This document shows positions 11,673 through 23,806 of a stretch of DNA of 64,000 bases, in pieces. Numbering within the stretch: position 1 is the first letter of the stretch; every line of letters starts with the position of its first letter. The notes below the pieces were generated by a model that saw only the letters and a program-made list of their open reading frames with translations, was not told where the DNA came from and did not search any database. The translations under genes were made by a program, and so were the position numbers. Origin of the DNA: Pseudomonadota bacterium (GTDB lineage Bacteria; Pseudomonadota; Gammaproteobacteria; Steroidobacterales; Steroidobacteraceae); the NCBI GenBank assembly GCA_016703895.1, contig JADJBE010000004.1, forward strand, positions 1 through 64,000, in the 5' to 3' direction.

Positions 11673-14467
11673 TCACTTGCTCAGATCCTTAAGCAGTCGC
11701 TCCGCGTCGTCGCGCTGCTCAAACGCAGCCACCGACGCCAGCGCTCGCTGCACGACTTCCCTCGCCTTGGCAGCGTCGCCCTGCTTGGCGAGTTGTAATG
11801 GTATTGAATTGACGGGTCCCCTGCAGCATCAGTTGCAGCTTTTGCGAGCATGGGCAAGGCTTCAGCTGTCTTATCGCGGTTGAACAATATCCAACCGAGC
11901 GTATCGAGCACCGCGGTCGACTGCGGCGCCAGCGCCAGCGCGCGACGGCCGAGTTCCTCGGCTCGATTGGCATTGCTGCTCGAATACAGCCAAGCGAGGT
12001 TGTTGAGCGCTAACACGTTGCTGCCGGAACGCCCCAGCAAGTCTTCGTATTCCGCGATCGCGCGCGCGCGATTGTTGGCGCGCAGGTACCCCTCGGCAAG
12101 CAAGGCGCGCACCGCAAGGTCATTTGGGGTTCGGGCCAGCCAGGTGGCGAGCGGTTCGTCGGGGCGGGCCAACCCTGCCTGCGTGCGGGCCCGATACTGC
12201 CCGACCGCCAGCGCGCTCGATGGCGCCAGTGCATACGCCGCGGCAAAAGTCTTATTTGCATCGGCCGGCTGCTTCGCTGCCAGCAATGTCTCAGCATGCA
12301 CTTGCAGCGCTTCGGCGCTGCGCGGAAAGCGGCGCGCAAAATCTGCCGTGCGACGTACGGCTTCCTGTGCCTTGTCCTCCGCTACGTCAAGGCTCGCCAA
12401 GGCGCCCACTGCCGCGGTCCAATCGGGTTTTGCCGCCACCGCCCGAACTAACGAGTCACGCGCGTCCTTCATTTTCTTCAGCGCAGCTTGCGCGCGGGCG
12501 AGATTGAACCAGTTCTCGGCCGACGGCTTCTGCTCGGCGGCGAGCTGCAGGCGCGGCAGCGCGGCCTCGGCCTTGCCGAAATTCATCAGCAGCACGCCGG
12601 CCGCGGCCGCGGCAGTCCCATCTGCCGGTGCCGCCCGCAGCAGGCTGTCGATGGTTTTGTTGGCGTCGGCTGGGTTCTCGAGACGCAAGTACTGCGCAGC
12701 GCGTAGCAACTGCGGCGCAATAGCGGCAGGATCGATGCGCCGCGCCTCATCCAGCACCGCAATGGCGCGTTCTTCATCGCCACGTGCAGCCGCCACCTGC
12801 GCGAGTGCAACGCGGAAATCGATATTGCGCGGATCACGCTTGATCGCTTCGTCGAGCGCCGTCTCGGCGCGGGTCCAATCCTTGTCCGCCGCTGCCACCT
12901 GCGCCACACGCAGCAGCATGTTGGGCTTGTCAGCCGCCACCTCGTACAAGCGCTCCGCGACCTTGCGCGCCAGGTCCTGACGACCCGAGGCCATCAGCAC
13001 TTCAATGGCACCACCCAGAGCAGCCGCATCCACCGGCTCGCGACCGACGAGCGCCGCGATCTCTTTATCAACCGCCTCGCGCTTGCCTTCAGAAATCAGC
13101 GCCAGCAGGCGCAATCGGTCCTGCTGCGTTGCCAGCACGTCATCCGGCAACTCATCTAGCAGCGCCAAAGCGCCTTCGGTATTGCGCTGCGATAGTTTGG
13201 CGGCCGCCAACCGCAGTTTGGCGCCCTGGTTAGTGGGATCACTGGCGATCGCGCGCTCGAGCGCGGCGATAGCTTCTTTAGGCTGGCCCATCTGCAGGCG
13301 CGCCGCGCCGCCCAGCGAAACAAGGTCGGGATCGAGTCGATTGTCAGCACTCACCGCATCAACGAGCTCCAACGCGCGGTCAGGCCGGCCCTGCTCCAGG
13401 CGTACGCGCGCCAGGAGTTTGACCGCATCGAGGTTCTTGGCATTGCGCGCCACCAGGCGCTCTAGCGTCGTGACGCCCTGCTCGCGGCTACCGCCCGCGA
13501 ACTGCGCCTGCGCCAGTAACAACTCGATCGAATCGTTGCCGGGGGCACCCTGCGAGAGCCGTTGCAGCTCCTCGATGCCGTCGTTGAAGCGTCGCTCCAG
13601 TAGCGCGATGCGCGCCGCCAGCAGCCGCGTTGCCGCAATCCCGGGTACAGCTTTGTTGAGTTCCTCGTAGACGGCTTTGGCGCCAGCTACATCATTACGC
13701 CGCAGATGGGCCTCTGCCTGCTGATACTTGGCGGACCAGCGCCGCGACGGGGGCCAACTCGCCGGCGCATTGGCCACAGCCTTGGCGAAACTCGCCGCGG
13801 CGTTGGCAAACTCGCCCTTGCGACCATAGATCTTGCCGCGCGCCACCAGCGCGTCCGGGTCGTTAGGTTGCCGCCCAAGGTACTCATCCAGCGTACGCGT
13901 CGCAGCGGTGACGTCGTCATCCGCCAGCTGCACTTCCGCGATGCCGACGACGGCATCCGACATGTCAGGTTTGTCTGAGAGCGCACGCCGATAACTGTCG
14001 ATCGCTTCGGCACGCTGACCGAGACCTCGCTGCGCCTGGCCGCGCAACAACATGGCATCCGCAGCCGCCATTTTGAGCGCCGGATCGTCGAGCGCCTGCA
14101 GCACCTCGCGGTAGCGCGCCAGGCCGATATCCACCTCGAGCCTGGTTCGCTGCGAGGCCGCGTCTGGCAGTGCGCTGCGCTCAACGCGCGACAGCTCGGC
14201 CTCCGCCGCCTGGTAATCGCCCTGGTTCACGGCGATCGCCGCGAGCCGTGCTCGGGCGCCGGCATTGTCAGGGAAATCCTGCACCAGCTTTTTCAACATG
14301 ACGTTCGCTTCGCCGTACTTGCCAGCCGCGATCTCCGCGTCTGCCTTGGCAATCACGCTGGCAGGGTCGCCCGCGCTGCAGGCAACCAACAGCAACGACA
14401 ACAAGGCCGCGCCGACCAGTGGACGCCGTGCGTTCGTCTGCACACTTCCCGCATTTTGATAATTCAA
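11673..14467 (-). CDS. prsT: XrtA/PEP-CTERM system TPR-repeat lipoprotein PrsT
   Basis: A very long lipoprotein (about 930 residues) of tetratricopeptide repeats, presumably a periplasmic scaffold for export. The lipobox is LLVAC (in LLSLLLVACSAGDP), followed by continuous TPR motifs such as AEAELSRVERSALPD and GDYQAAEAELS to the C-terminus. I chose TTG 14467 because AAGGA lies seven bases upstream, immediately after the xrtA stop; GTG 14443 is the alternative. The main frame drifts after SIQYHY near 11815. The frame shifted by one gives LAKQGDAAKAREVVQRALAS and a normal stop at 11673, nine bases before the next gene, so a one-base deletion is likely there. Gene order next to xrtA, prsK and prsR supports the name. 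Confidence 0.88.
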
Positions 14468-14478
14468 CGATCGATCCT

Positions 14479-15999
14479 TCAACGATAATTCTCCAGCAGC
14501 GCGGGCACGATCGCCGACCATGCCTGCTCCATTACTTGTTCAACCGCGCGGCAATCCGCAGGACAAGGCGTTGCTAACAACACCAACCCCGCGCGCGGCG
14601 CACGCAGCAACAACGCATCCATTGCCAGCACGACCTTGTACTGCCAGTCGCTGGCGACCAGTCGATCCGCAATGGCGTAACTCTGCCGCATCAGCCAGCG
14701 CTCGCCACCGGTCGTCACGACAGTGTACTCACGATACCGCGGGTCCGCGTGCGCAGCCGGTGCCACGGTGTCCGGCCGCCAGAGCGCCTCTGGCAACGGG
14801 TCGTTCTGATAGCCGACGAGCTCCGCCCCCTGCTCCTGGCGCACATACAAGTTGGCGTAGACGTGCACGGGGGGCAGCGCAGCATCTGCGGAGTGGTAGA
14901 TCGCCCGTCTCTCAATCGCGACGGATGGATAGGACGGCTGCAGGGGGCTGTCGCCCGCCAGCGGACCGATCCAGCCTGGGGCACTCATGGGCATTTTGAG
15001 CAACGCGGGTGCCAGCGCGCCGCGCTTGATGGACGCTTGTGCAGTCGCATACCACGCCGGGCCGACCAACAGCGCGAGCATACCGATGCTCACCGTCACC
15101 CAGTCGGTCGGCGCGGCCTTCGTGCTGGCATTTGCGTTCGTGTCGCGGTCAGCGTCGATCGCCGGCAGGCGACCGAGATAGAAGCGCGCCCAAAGAATGT
15201 AGCTGACGAGCACGGCGGCGAACAGGATCCAGCCGAATAGCAAGTGACCTTCGGCCACGATCGGATGCTGCATCTCGGTGGCGTAGCCCACAGCAATAAT
15301 GGCGGTGACACGCACCCAGTTCATGACCACAGCCATGACGATCGCGACGCCGACGACCAGCGCAAACTGCCGGCCTCGCAACTCGTTCAGATAGGCGATC
15401 AGCAGACCAATGACCGTCGCGACCAGAAAGAAATGCTGGCCGCTGCAGCCGCTGATGATCTCGAACGCGCCGGACGGAATATACACAAAGTTCCGATCGA
15501 CATAGGCATTCATGCCTAACAACTGTACCCCGAGTGACGAAGCCTTGATCGTCAAGGGCCAGAGCACCAGATCCGTCAGCGGGCCCCACACAGGCAGTGC
15601 AAAATACAACAGCGACAACGGCAGTACGAACCGCCGCGCACCGCGCAGACCGTAGGCCGTGGCGAGCGCAAACCAGCACATCAGCGGCCAGAGCGCCTGG
15701 GCCGCCGACGTGGTGGAGGAAACCGCTGCGGCCGCCCAAGCGACGGACGCCATGGCCAGGCCGAGAATCGCCAAACGGCTACCCTGCCGCGGCCGGTCTG
15801 CGGGCGAACTGGCGCGCACGACCAGCCAGGCCACGAGTGCTGCCAAGAGCGGCCCGTGGCCATAGCCAGCGTCCTGCAGGTCCATCCACAGGACCTTGAG
15901 CGGCAGGAGCATGGGCGCGAGCACCGCGGTCGCCAACGCGACGATCGCGAGCGGCACAAAGCGGTACAGCGCTGACTCGGAGAGACGTGCCGAACTCAT
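14479..15999 (-). CDS. xrtA: Exosortase A (XrtA) with fused EpsI domain
   Basis: A polytopic inner-membrane transpeptidase-like protease that processes proteins with a PEP-CTERM tail, fused to an EpsI domain. Residues 10-275 form about eight membrane helices. The exosortase triad is visible: Cys185 in SGCSGQHFF, Arg230 in NWVRV and His252 in EGHLLFGW. After a short linker (about 280-300) one further helix leads into a periplasmic EpsI-type domain (about 300-506) with VHVYANLYVRQEQGAELVGY. This fused arrangement is the usual one for XrtA. Its frame is intact. It lies downstream of prsR and directly upstream of prsT. No substrate carrying a PEP-CTERM motif was found in the window. Confidence 0.93.
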   Translation of the reverse strand: MSSARLSESALYRFVPLAIVALATAVLAPMLLPLKVLWMDLQDAGYGHGPLLAALVAWLVVRASSPADRPRQGSRLAILGLAMASVAWAAAAVSSTTSAAQALWPLMCWFALATAYGLRGARRFVLPLSLLYFALPVWGPLTDLVLWPLTIKASSLGVQLLGMNAYVDRNFVYIPSGAFEIISGCSGQHFFLVATVIGLLIAYLNELRGRQFALVVGVAIVMAVVMNWVRVTAIIAVGYATEMQHPIVAEGHLLFGWILFAAVLVSYILWARFYLGRLPAIDADRDTNANASTKAAPTDWVTVSIGMLALLVGPAWYATAQASIKRGALAPALLKMPMSAPGWIGPLAGDSPLQPSYPSVAIERRAIYHSADAALPPVHVYANLYVRQEQGAELVGYQNDPLPEALWRPDTVAPAAHADPRYREYTVVTTGGERWLMRQSYAIADRLVASDWQYKVVLAMDALLLRAPRAGLVLLATPCPADCRAVEQVMEQAWSAIVPALLENYR

Positions 16000-16084
16000 C
16001 CGGTTATTGTGCCGCGCGGCATGTAGTCAGCCTGACGCAAAATCGAGACGCTCAGTGCCACATACGCGGGCTGTGACCGCCTTC

Positions 16085-17495
<1,411 letters not shown>

Positions 17496-17506
<11 letters not shown>

Positions 17507-19580
17507 GGGCTACCTCATCTTGTTCTGCATCTGCGCCGACGCTGTCGACACGGGCCAGGGGAAACACCAGCTCAAATACGGTGCCACGACCTGGCCGGGA
17601 CTGGACCCGGACGTCACCACCCAAGGACCGCAGGTACTCACGTGCCTGGTAGGCGCCGATACCCATGCCGCGGGAACCCTTGGTCGTATCGAAGGGCCGA
17701 AACAGCCGCTCACGCACGAACTCCGCGTCCATACCAACACCCGTATCGATCACCTGCAGGCGCGGCTCACCGTACTCGAAGTCGACGACGACCCGCACTT
17801 CCCCGCGAACGTCGGAGGCGTCCTGCGCGTTGCGCAGTATGTGCTCGACCACACTTGAGAGCCGCTCGGCATCGGCGCGCACGCGTGGTTGCGCCGTAAC
17901 GGTGAGTTGCGGCACGGGCTCGCGAGAACCGCACCGTGCGGCCGCCTGTTTGGCGATCTCGGCCAGCTCGACTTCGCGCAGCGAGCCGCTGATGCCGCCC
18001 TGCCCAAGTTGCGTCAGCAACTTGCTCATGCGATCGACCGTGTTGGCGATCGTGGCGATGGCATCGTCGATGAACTCCGGATTGCGTTTATGACGCTCGG
18101 CATTGTGGACGATCAATTTAAGCTGCGCAGTGGAGTTCTTGAGATCGTGCATCACAAACGCGGCGAAGCGGTTGAACGCTTCGAACTGGCGGCTCTCGTT
18201 CAGCCGCCGATCCATGTCTTCCTGCGACAAGTGCGCCGCAATATGCCGACCGACCGTCTTCAACAGATCAAGGTCTTCAAACGACAGTGCGCCGAATCCG
18301 GGCCGCCTCGCTAACAACAAACACCCGTATAGTTGTTCGAGATGGAATAGCGGCACGATCAGCGCGTCTGGTCCGAGCATCAGCATGCGCTCTTCGATTA
18401 CCAACTCGTCGTAGAGCTCGGGCTGCTCGTGGCGTTGCTTGAGGTCGATCACCCATTTGGTACGCTCCAAAAACAACACCAGCGGCACACGCGCAGACAG
18501 CACACCAGCGTCGGCCAGGTCGGCGTCGTTACTGTGCGGCCAGCCAGCTATGGCACGCATAGCGCCGTTACCCGTATCGCGCACCCACAGCACAGCCTGC
18601 GGACTCTCGATGATCTGTGCGACCGCACGTATTGCCGTCTGATGGAACGACTCGTGCGGACCGCGCTCAGACAACGTACCGATGAATCGCAGCCACTCGA
18701 CTCGATAGTCGTACTTGTTACGATAAAAATTCTTGGCGACGAAGACCTTGAGCTTGCGGCGCATGCTGCCCGAGAACAGCAGGGTCGCCAGCAGCACGCC
18801 TGAAGCGAGCAGGAAGAACAACTGCGCAGTGGGTCCCCAGCCACCGCCTCGCTCACGCACGTAGAGCCCACCGAGACTCATCATGACCAGGTACGCCCCG
18901 ACCAGCAGGAACGAGGTGGAATAATAGACCACATGGCGCGAGACAAAGATGTCGACCGACCAGTCCGGCATGCGACGCGCGGCGAAGCCGATCGGCAACA
19001 CCAGCAACGCCGATACCAGACCACGCACCTCCCAGGCGGTGCGATCAAAGTCCTGCACCAGCACGCTCTCGGCGAAGACGAACAGGTCCAGCACAAAGAT
19101 GCCAGCAATGCCGAGACACAACCAACGTGCTGGCGTGAGCCCGGCCTGTTCCGCATTGCGATACACCTGCTCGAGCGAGAACACGCCGACCAGTGCCACC
19201 GCCAAGCCGAGGTAGGCGGCGGTCGGCGCCGGTACGATCTTCAGCCATTCGATGGCAATCGCAATAGCCGCTGCCGCAGGACCCGCTGCCAGCATAGTAA
19301 CGACGAGCCAGCGCGGCTGGCCTTGCAGTCGCGCTAGGCTTGCTAACAACCAGAGCCAGAGGCCAGCGTGCAACGCCTCGACCGCGACCAACAGCGGAAA
19401 GCTCAGCAAGCGCCAGTGGACATCCGCCGCCAGCAACGCCGCCCACGCGACGCTACCCCAGGCCGCGATCCAGAGCCGCACATCAGGCGCGGCGAGCCCC
19501 CGCCGGGTGGGCCGCAGCAAAAAGGCCAGCAACGCAAACGCCAGCGCTGCGACGCCATAACTGACGACGCCAAAGGTCAC
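17496..19580 (-). CDS. prsK: XrtA/PEP-CTERM system histidine kinase PrsK
   Basis: A membrane sensor kinase partnered with PrsR. The N-terminal 270 residues hold about eight membrane helices, followed by a GAF-like domain (with MLMLGPDALIVPLFHLEQLY). The phosphorylated histidine is in the H-box FAAFVMHDLKNSTAQL. The ATPase domain has the G1 box QVIDTGVGMDAEF, the F-box RLFRPFDTTK and the G2 box GSRGMGIGAYQAREYL. Total length is 694 residues, normal for PrsK. The gene starts one base after the stop of the initiating sugar transferase gene and overlaps prsR at its end. The stimulus is not known. Confidence 0.94.
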
Positions 19581-20963
19581 TCAGCGCGCGCCTTTGCCGA
19601 GCACCACGACTTCGGCAGTCTGCAACAGAATCATGATGTCGAACAACAGACTGTGATTCTTGACGTAGTACAAGTCGTACTGCAGTTTTTCGGCTGCATC
19701 AATCTCCGACGCACCGTAGGGATAGCAGACCTGGGCCCAACCTGTGATGCCAGGTTTGACGAAGTGCCGCTCCTGATAATATGGAATCTGCGCCGAGAGA
19801 TTGGCGACAAACTCGGGCCGTTCCGGCCGTGGACCGACAAAACTCATATCGCCGCGCAACACGTTGAGCAATTGCGGCAGCTCATCGATGCGCAGCTTGC
19901 GAATGATGGCACCGACGCGCGTCACGCGCGTGTCGTTAGCCTGTGCCCACTGAGCACCCGCCTTTTCCGCGTCGACCCGCATACTGCGGAACTTGACTAC
20001 TTGAAAGTTTTTGCCGCGAAAACCAACGCGCGTCTGTCGATAAAATACCGGCGCATTTATGCCGTCCTCAATCATGGTCGCGACTGCCGTGAGCAGCATG
20101 AACGGCCACACGAGCAGCAGGAGCACGACACAAGCGAACAGATCGAGTGCACGCTCGGATGCCAGCCGCAAATGATCGCGCCGGAACCCGGCGCCAAAGA
20201 TCAGCCAACTTGGATTCAGCACGTCGAGGTGCACCTTGCCGGTCTCGCGTTCGAGGAACGTGACGAGTTCGGTCACTTCGATGCCATCGAAGCGACACTC
20301 CAGCAGGTCGGCAATCGGAAAGGAGCGTCGGCGGTCATCCATCGCCACGACGATTTCATCGGCCTCGAGCTCGCGTGCCAGCTCTACGAGCGACCGGCCG
20401 GTCGGCAACATTCGATCCGCAGCGACGGTTGCCGGCTCGCCTTCGGCGGCCACGAAGCCTAACAATTTGAAGCCGCGCTGATCGACGCGACGGCGCAGCG
20501 CGGCAATGCTCGTCGCACGCTGCCCACCACCGAATACAATCACGCGCCGGCGGAACACGTCCTCACTGATCAACTTCTCTGCCAGCAGACGCAGCAGCAC
20601 GGTCAGAAACACCGCGATCGATGCCGCAACGAACAGCTGCGCCGCGCTTGGCCCAGGCCAGCCTAGCCATTGCGCCAGTATCCAGGCGACGATCGCACCA
20701 ACGACAATACCGACCGCCACGCGCAAAACGATGCCCTTGCGGTTGGCTCGTTGTCGCCGGCTAAACAGGCCGAGGCCCGCGAATGCCACTAGCGTGATCA
20801 GCGCGAATAACAAGGCGCCGGGCCAACTGGCCGCGGGGGAATGCACCACCGATTGCACCAATGCCACCGCAATGAGGTAAGCACTGACTAGCGCAGCCAC
20901 CTCGACGATGGCCAACAACAACATCGGCAAATACCAAACGACGCCAAACAGTCTCGTCGACAT
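19581..20963 (-). CDS. XrtA-system undecaprenyl-phosphate sugar phosphotransferase (TIGR03013-type)
   Basis: The initiating enzyme that loads the first sugar phosphate onto undecaprenyl phosphate at the inner membrane. It has four or five N-terminal helices, a CoA-binding-like Rossmann segment (RVIVFGGGQRATSIAALRRR), then a single helix (FACVVLLLLVWPFMLL) and the bacterial sugar transferase catalytic domain with PVFYRQTRVGFRGKNF, KFRSMRVDAEK, LRIDELPQLLNVLRGDMS and GPRPERPEFV. The protein is 460 residues, typical of the TIGR03013 type. It is the first gene of the XrtA operon, so the operon promoter should lie in 20964-21099. That spacer is AT-richer than the genes, but I see no clear -35/-10 or -24/-12 pair. 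Confidence 0.92.
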   Translation of the reverse strand: MSTRLFGVVWYLPMLLLAIVEVAALVSAYLIAVALVQSVVHSPAASWPGALLFALITLVAFAGLGLFSRRQRANRKGIVLRVAVGIVVGAIVAWILAQWLGWPGPSAAQLFVAASIAVFLTVLLRLLAEKLISEDVFRRRVIVFGGGQRATSIAALRRRVDQRGFKLLGFVAAEGEPATVAADRMLPTGRSLVELARELEADEIVVAMDDRRRSFPIADLLECRFDGIEVTELVTFLERETGKVHLDVLNPSWLIFGAGFRRDHLRLASERALDLFACVVLLLLVWPFMLLTAVATMIEDGINAPVFYRQTRVGFRGKNFQVVKFRSMRVDAEKAGAQWAQANDTRVTRVGAIIRKLRIDELPQLLNVLRGDMSFVGPRPERPEFVANLSAQIPYYQERHFVKPGITGWAQVCYPYGASEIDAAEKLQYDLYYVKNHSLLFDIMILLQTAEVVVLGKGAR

Positions 20964-21099
20964 GCGTATCCAGGACCAAAAAAATGAATACAGGCCGGGG
21001 CTTAGGCCCAGTACTGAAGTTTAGTGGCAACTCCGGGGAGCCGCACGACTTGAATCACATTATTGTTAAGTGCTGATTCTTATCAGCGACACATCGAGC

Positions 21100-22561
21100 T
21101 CAGCGCGCGAGATTGTCGCGGCTCAACAGGCTTTGCGGGTCGAGCTCCCGCCGCAATCGACGCCAAAGCTGCTGCGTTGCAGGGTCGAGGCGTGAGTCGT
21201 ACGGGTAAGCGCGGGCTAGCTGGACGTGTGCCGCACCCAGGCTTGCGAACAACTCGATCAACTCCCGTCGCCAATTGACGACGGCCTGTCGAGCAGCCAG
21301 GTTGGGAGCACGCCCAGCAGGCAGCGACTGTCCAGATGCCACGCTGGAAAAACGACGGCCGAGGGCGCCCGCTCGACGCCCAGCGCTTGCATGCGGTCGC
21401 GGCGCTCGTCGAAAAACTGCAACGCCCGCTGCGCCGCCTCGGCGGCGCGTGATGGTGGCAGGACCGCGTTGGTTGGCACCCAACGTTCGCCCTCCGGCCC
21501 CAGAAAGCCGCGCACCGAAAACGGCTTCGCACCGAGTGCGATCGGCAGCAGATTGGGAATCTCGCGGCCCTCGGCGAGGCACACCTGGCGAAAAGCGCCA
21601 ATGGCAGCGTCCGCGGCAGCCTCGCTCGCGCCGTCCGCCGTGATGTGCAAGGACCACTGCACGCCTTCCATGAAGTTGCGCCCGGCCGCCGCCATCGCGA
21701 ATGCATCTCGCAAACCACCCGCCAGCTTGTTGCCGGCAAGCGCAACCTTGGCCACCGTCTCGATGGCACTCTTGAAGCCGACCCGCGGCGCGTTCTGACT
21801 CTTCTTTGGATCGAGGCCCATGATCCGGCTCGGCAAACGCAACTGTGCGCAGCCGATCATCGCCCGCGTGATCGCCGCAAAACTCTCGAAGGCAAACGAG
21901 GCGTGCTGCTTGGCCGCCGGCACCGGCTCCAATGCCAACGTCGCCGCTGTCTTCGCGCCGAGCGTGCCACCGTCCCCGATGAACAGCCCGGTAAGGTCGG
22001 GACCGAAATTGCGGAAGAACGGCGACGGCTGATCGCAGCGCGCTGCCGAGCCGGTCCGCACTAACGACCCATCCGTGAGTGCCAGTTCGAGTGACAAGAC
22101 GCCTGTCATCTCATCGACGACACCTTGAGACAACGCACCGCCAACGGTGGACACGCTACCCGAGTACGGTCCTTGATGGCCGTCTGCAGACCCGTTCCCG
22201 CCAGCGCCGCGCTCACCGATTCCCAGGTCGCACCCGCTTCCACGGTCAGATACTGATCCTCGCGGTTGAGTTCACGCACGGCGTTCAAGCGACCGAGGTC
22301 GACAAGCACGGTCGCCGGCTGCGTGGCCACATAGCCCCCGGTGTACGACATGCCGCCGCCGCGTACGGCAACTGGCAAGCCTTGACTAACAGCCTCCGCC
22401 AACACAGCCGCCACCTGCCCGGCGTCGGCCGGCGAGATGACCGCCGCGACACCCGCGGCGTCATCCCAGAAAAAAATATCCCGCGAGAAATACTCGCAGG
22501 TCTTGGCATCCGTGCGCGCATGGCCCGTGCCAACGATCGCTGCAAAGCGTTCAATATTCAT
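21100..22561 (-). pseudogene. FAD-binding oxidoreductase (GlcD/PCMH type), two frameshifts
   Basis: A flavin-linked oxidase or dehydrogenase of the FAD-PCMH fold, substrate unknown. The first piece (22561 to about 22150) has the FAD-binding stretch LPVAVRGGGMSYTGGYV and TVEAGATWESVSAAL. The second (about 22154 to 21300) starts STVGGALSQG and continues through GLFIGDGGTLGAKTAATLAL, which binds the pyrophosphate, to HLDSRCLLGVLPTWLL. A third frame closes with AHVQLARAYPYDSRLDPATQ and DPQSLLSRDNLAR, ending at 21100. Frame changes are near 22150 and 21300. ATG 22561 overlaps the stop of the upstream cupin gene (ATGA), so the two are translationally coupled. Conservation of all three pieces argues for recent lesions or sequence error. 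Confidence 0.78.
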
Positions 22562-23382
22562 CACCAACTCGCGTCCTCTGTCAGCTCATGCGCCTTGCCC
22601 GCCAGCGCGGCTGGCAGCACCGGTCTATACGGTGGATGGTAAGAAAAAGCAGCGGGCTCGGTGCTGAACTCGTTCTTGAGCGGCCCGCCCAACACCCGAA
22701 TGAACAGATGATAGCCCGACACACTGCCAGCGGGACCGTGCCAGACGTGTTCGCGCCACCACACATAGGCGCCGCGCTGCATGCGGCCAACGTCGCCAAA
22801 CACGTACGAGCCATCGAGCATGAACAGCTCTTCGACCATCGGGTGGGTAAACCTGCCAGGCATCGCCGCCGGCGGCGGATGCTGCGCCAGCGCTGCTTAG
22901 AGAAACGAACGCTCGCCGGTCGCCGCATTGAAGCGCAGCGTCTTGGTGGCCAGACCATTGCCGAGCGGCTTGCCGGTCACCGACCCGTCCACTCCCGTCA
23001 GCCAGCGCATCGCAAACGTATCAGCCGGCGCAACATCAATGTCGCCTTGGCGAGGACGATTGCGCATCACCAACACTGTTGTCTCTGCCCGGCAAAGAAC
23101 CGGCACGGCGACAGCATCGATACGAAACAGGTAGCCATGCTGTGTCGTCAGTACCCCGTCGACTTGCAGCGCGCCTTCGAGTACCAGCAGCTCCAGCGCC
23201 AAGCCCGCCGGCGAGACAATGCTGCCAGCGAAATTCGCAGACAAGCGCAGGATGGCCGTGCATTCGTCATTACTATCGTCAACGCTCAGCGTCTTGAGGA
23301 AACCGTCCGGCACGCCCCACGCAGCCGCGCCGTGCCACTGGAGACTCTGTGATTGGATAAAACAGGTGTGCGGGCGACTCAC
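22561..23382 (-). pseudogene. Bicupin protein A (DUF4437/ChrR-like) with one in-frame stop
   Basis: A cytoplasmic two-domain cupin of about 273 residues, likely metal-binding, function unknown. The N-terminal half has LALELLVLEGALQVDG. The C-terminal half has VEELFMLDGSYVFGDVG, GAYVWWREHVWHGPAGS and FIRVLGGPLKN, with histidines suited to metal binding. A TAA at 22897-22899 follows RSFL and the same frame continues AALAQHPPPAMPGRF without a shift. CAA (Gln) to TAA would create it. The protein is clearly paralogous to bicupin B (25160-26005). It lies in a minus-strand run MFS, NTF2-like, cupin A, FAD oxidase, with stop/start overlap to the oxidase. Confidence 0.7.
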
Positions 23383-23387
23383 GATAC

Positions 23388-23804
23388 TCAGGCTCCCCGA
23401 TGCTCGGCCATGTCGCTATAGATATCCATCGCGGCAATACGCGCGCCCCGCACGACGAACCGATCGAGATAGCGCACGTTCGCAAAGGCGATCCCGTCGA
23501 CCCACTCACCTGCCATGGTGCCGAAGATATAGACCACCACCTGCGGGCCGTGCTCGGCTTCGCTCAGGAAACACGCGTCCATGCCAAGATCTGTCTTTTT
23601 GACGCCGCGGTTGCGCTGGCGACTGAAGGCGGCGAAATCCGCCAGTCGCGTGAACACATGGCCGCCAGTGGCTGTCATCTTGAAGTCCGTTGTCAGCACC
23701 GCGGTCGCAGCATCGAGATTACGCGCCGCAAGCTCGTGCATGAACGCCTGCACCACCGCAATCGCCTCTGCTAACTGTGAGCTTTCAGCCGATGCCAGAC
23801 TCAT
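23388..23804 (-). CDS. NTF2/SnoaL-like protein
   Basis: A small (138 residues) alpha+beta barrel protein of the NTF2/SnoaL superfamily; members act as isomerases, cyclases or hydrolase-like enzymes, or simply bind ligands. It shows the typical N-terminal helix (AIAVVQAFMHELAARNLDAA), a central strand region with DFKMTATGGHVFTRL, and strands YIFGTMAGEWVDGIAF and RYLDRFVVRGARIAAM. ATG 23804 lies two bases from the MFS stop, so it is operonic with the transporter and cupin A. A much longer open frame continues upstream but only reads the MFS gene out of frame, so I did not use it. No catalytic residue can be assigned with confidence. Confidence 0.8.
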   Translation of the reverse strand: MSLASAESSQLAEAIAVVQAFMHELAARNLDAATAVLTTDFKMTATGGHVFTRLADFAAFSRQRNRGVKKTDLGMDACFLSEAEHGPQVVVYIFGTMAGEWVDGIAFANVRYLDRFVVRGARIAAMDIYSDMAEHRGA

Positions 23805-23806
23805 TG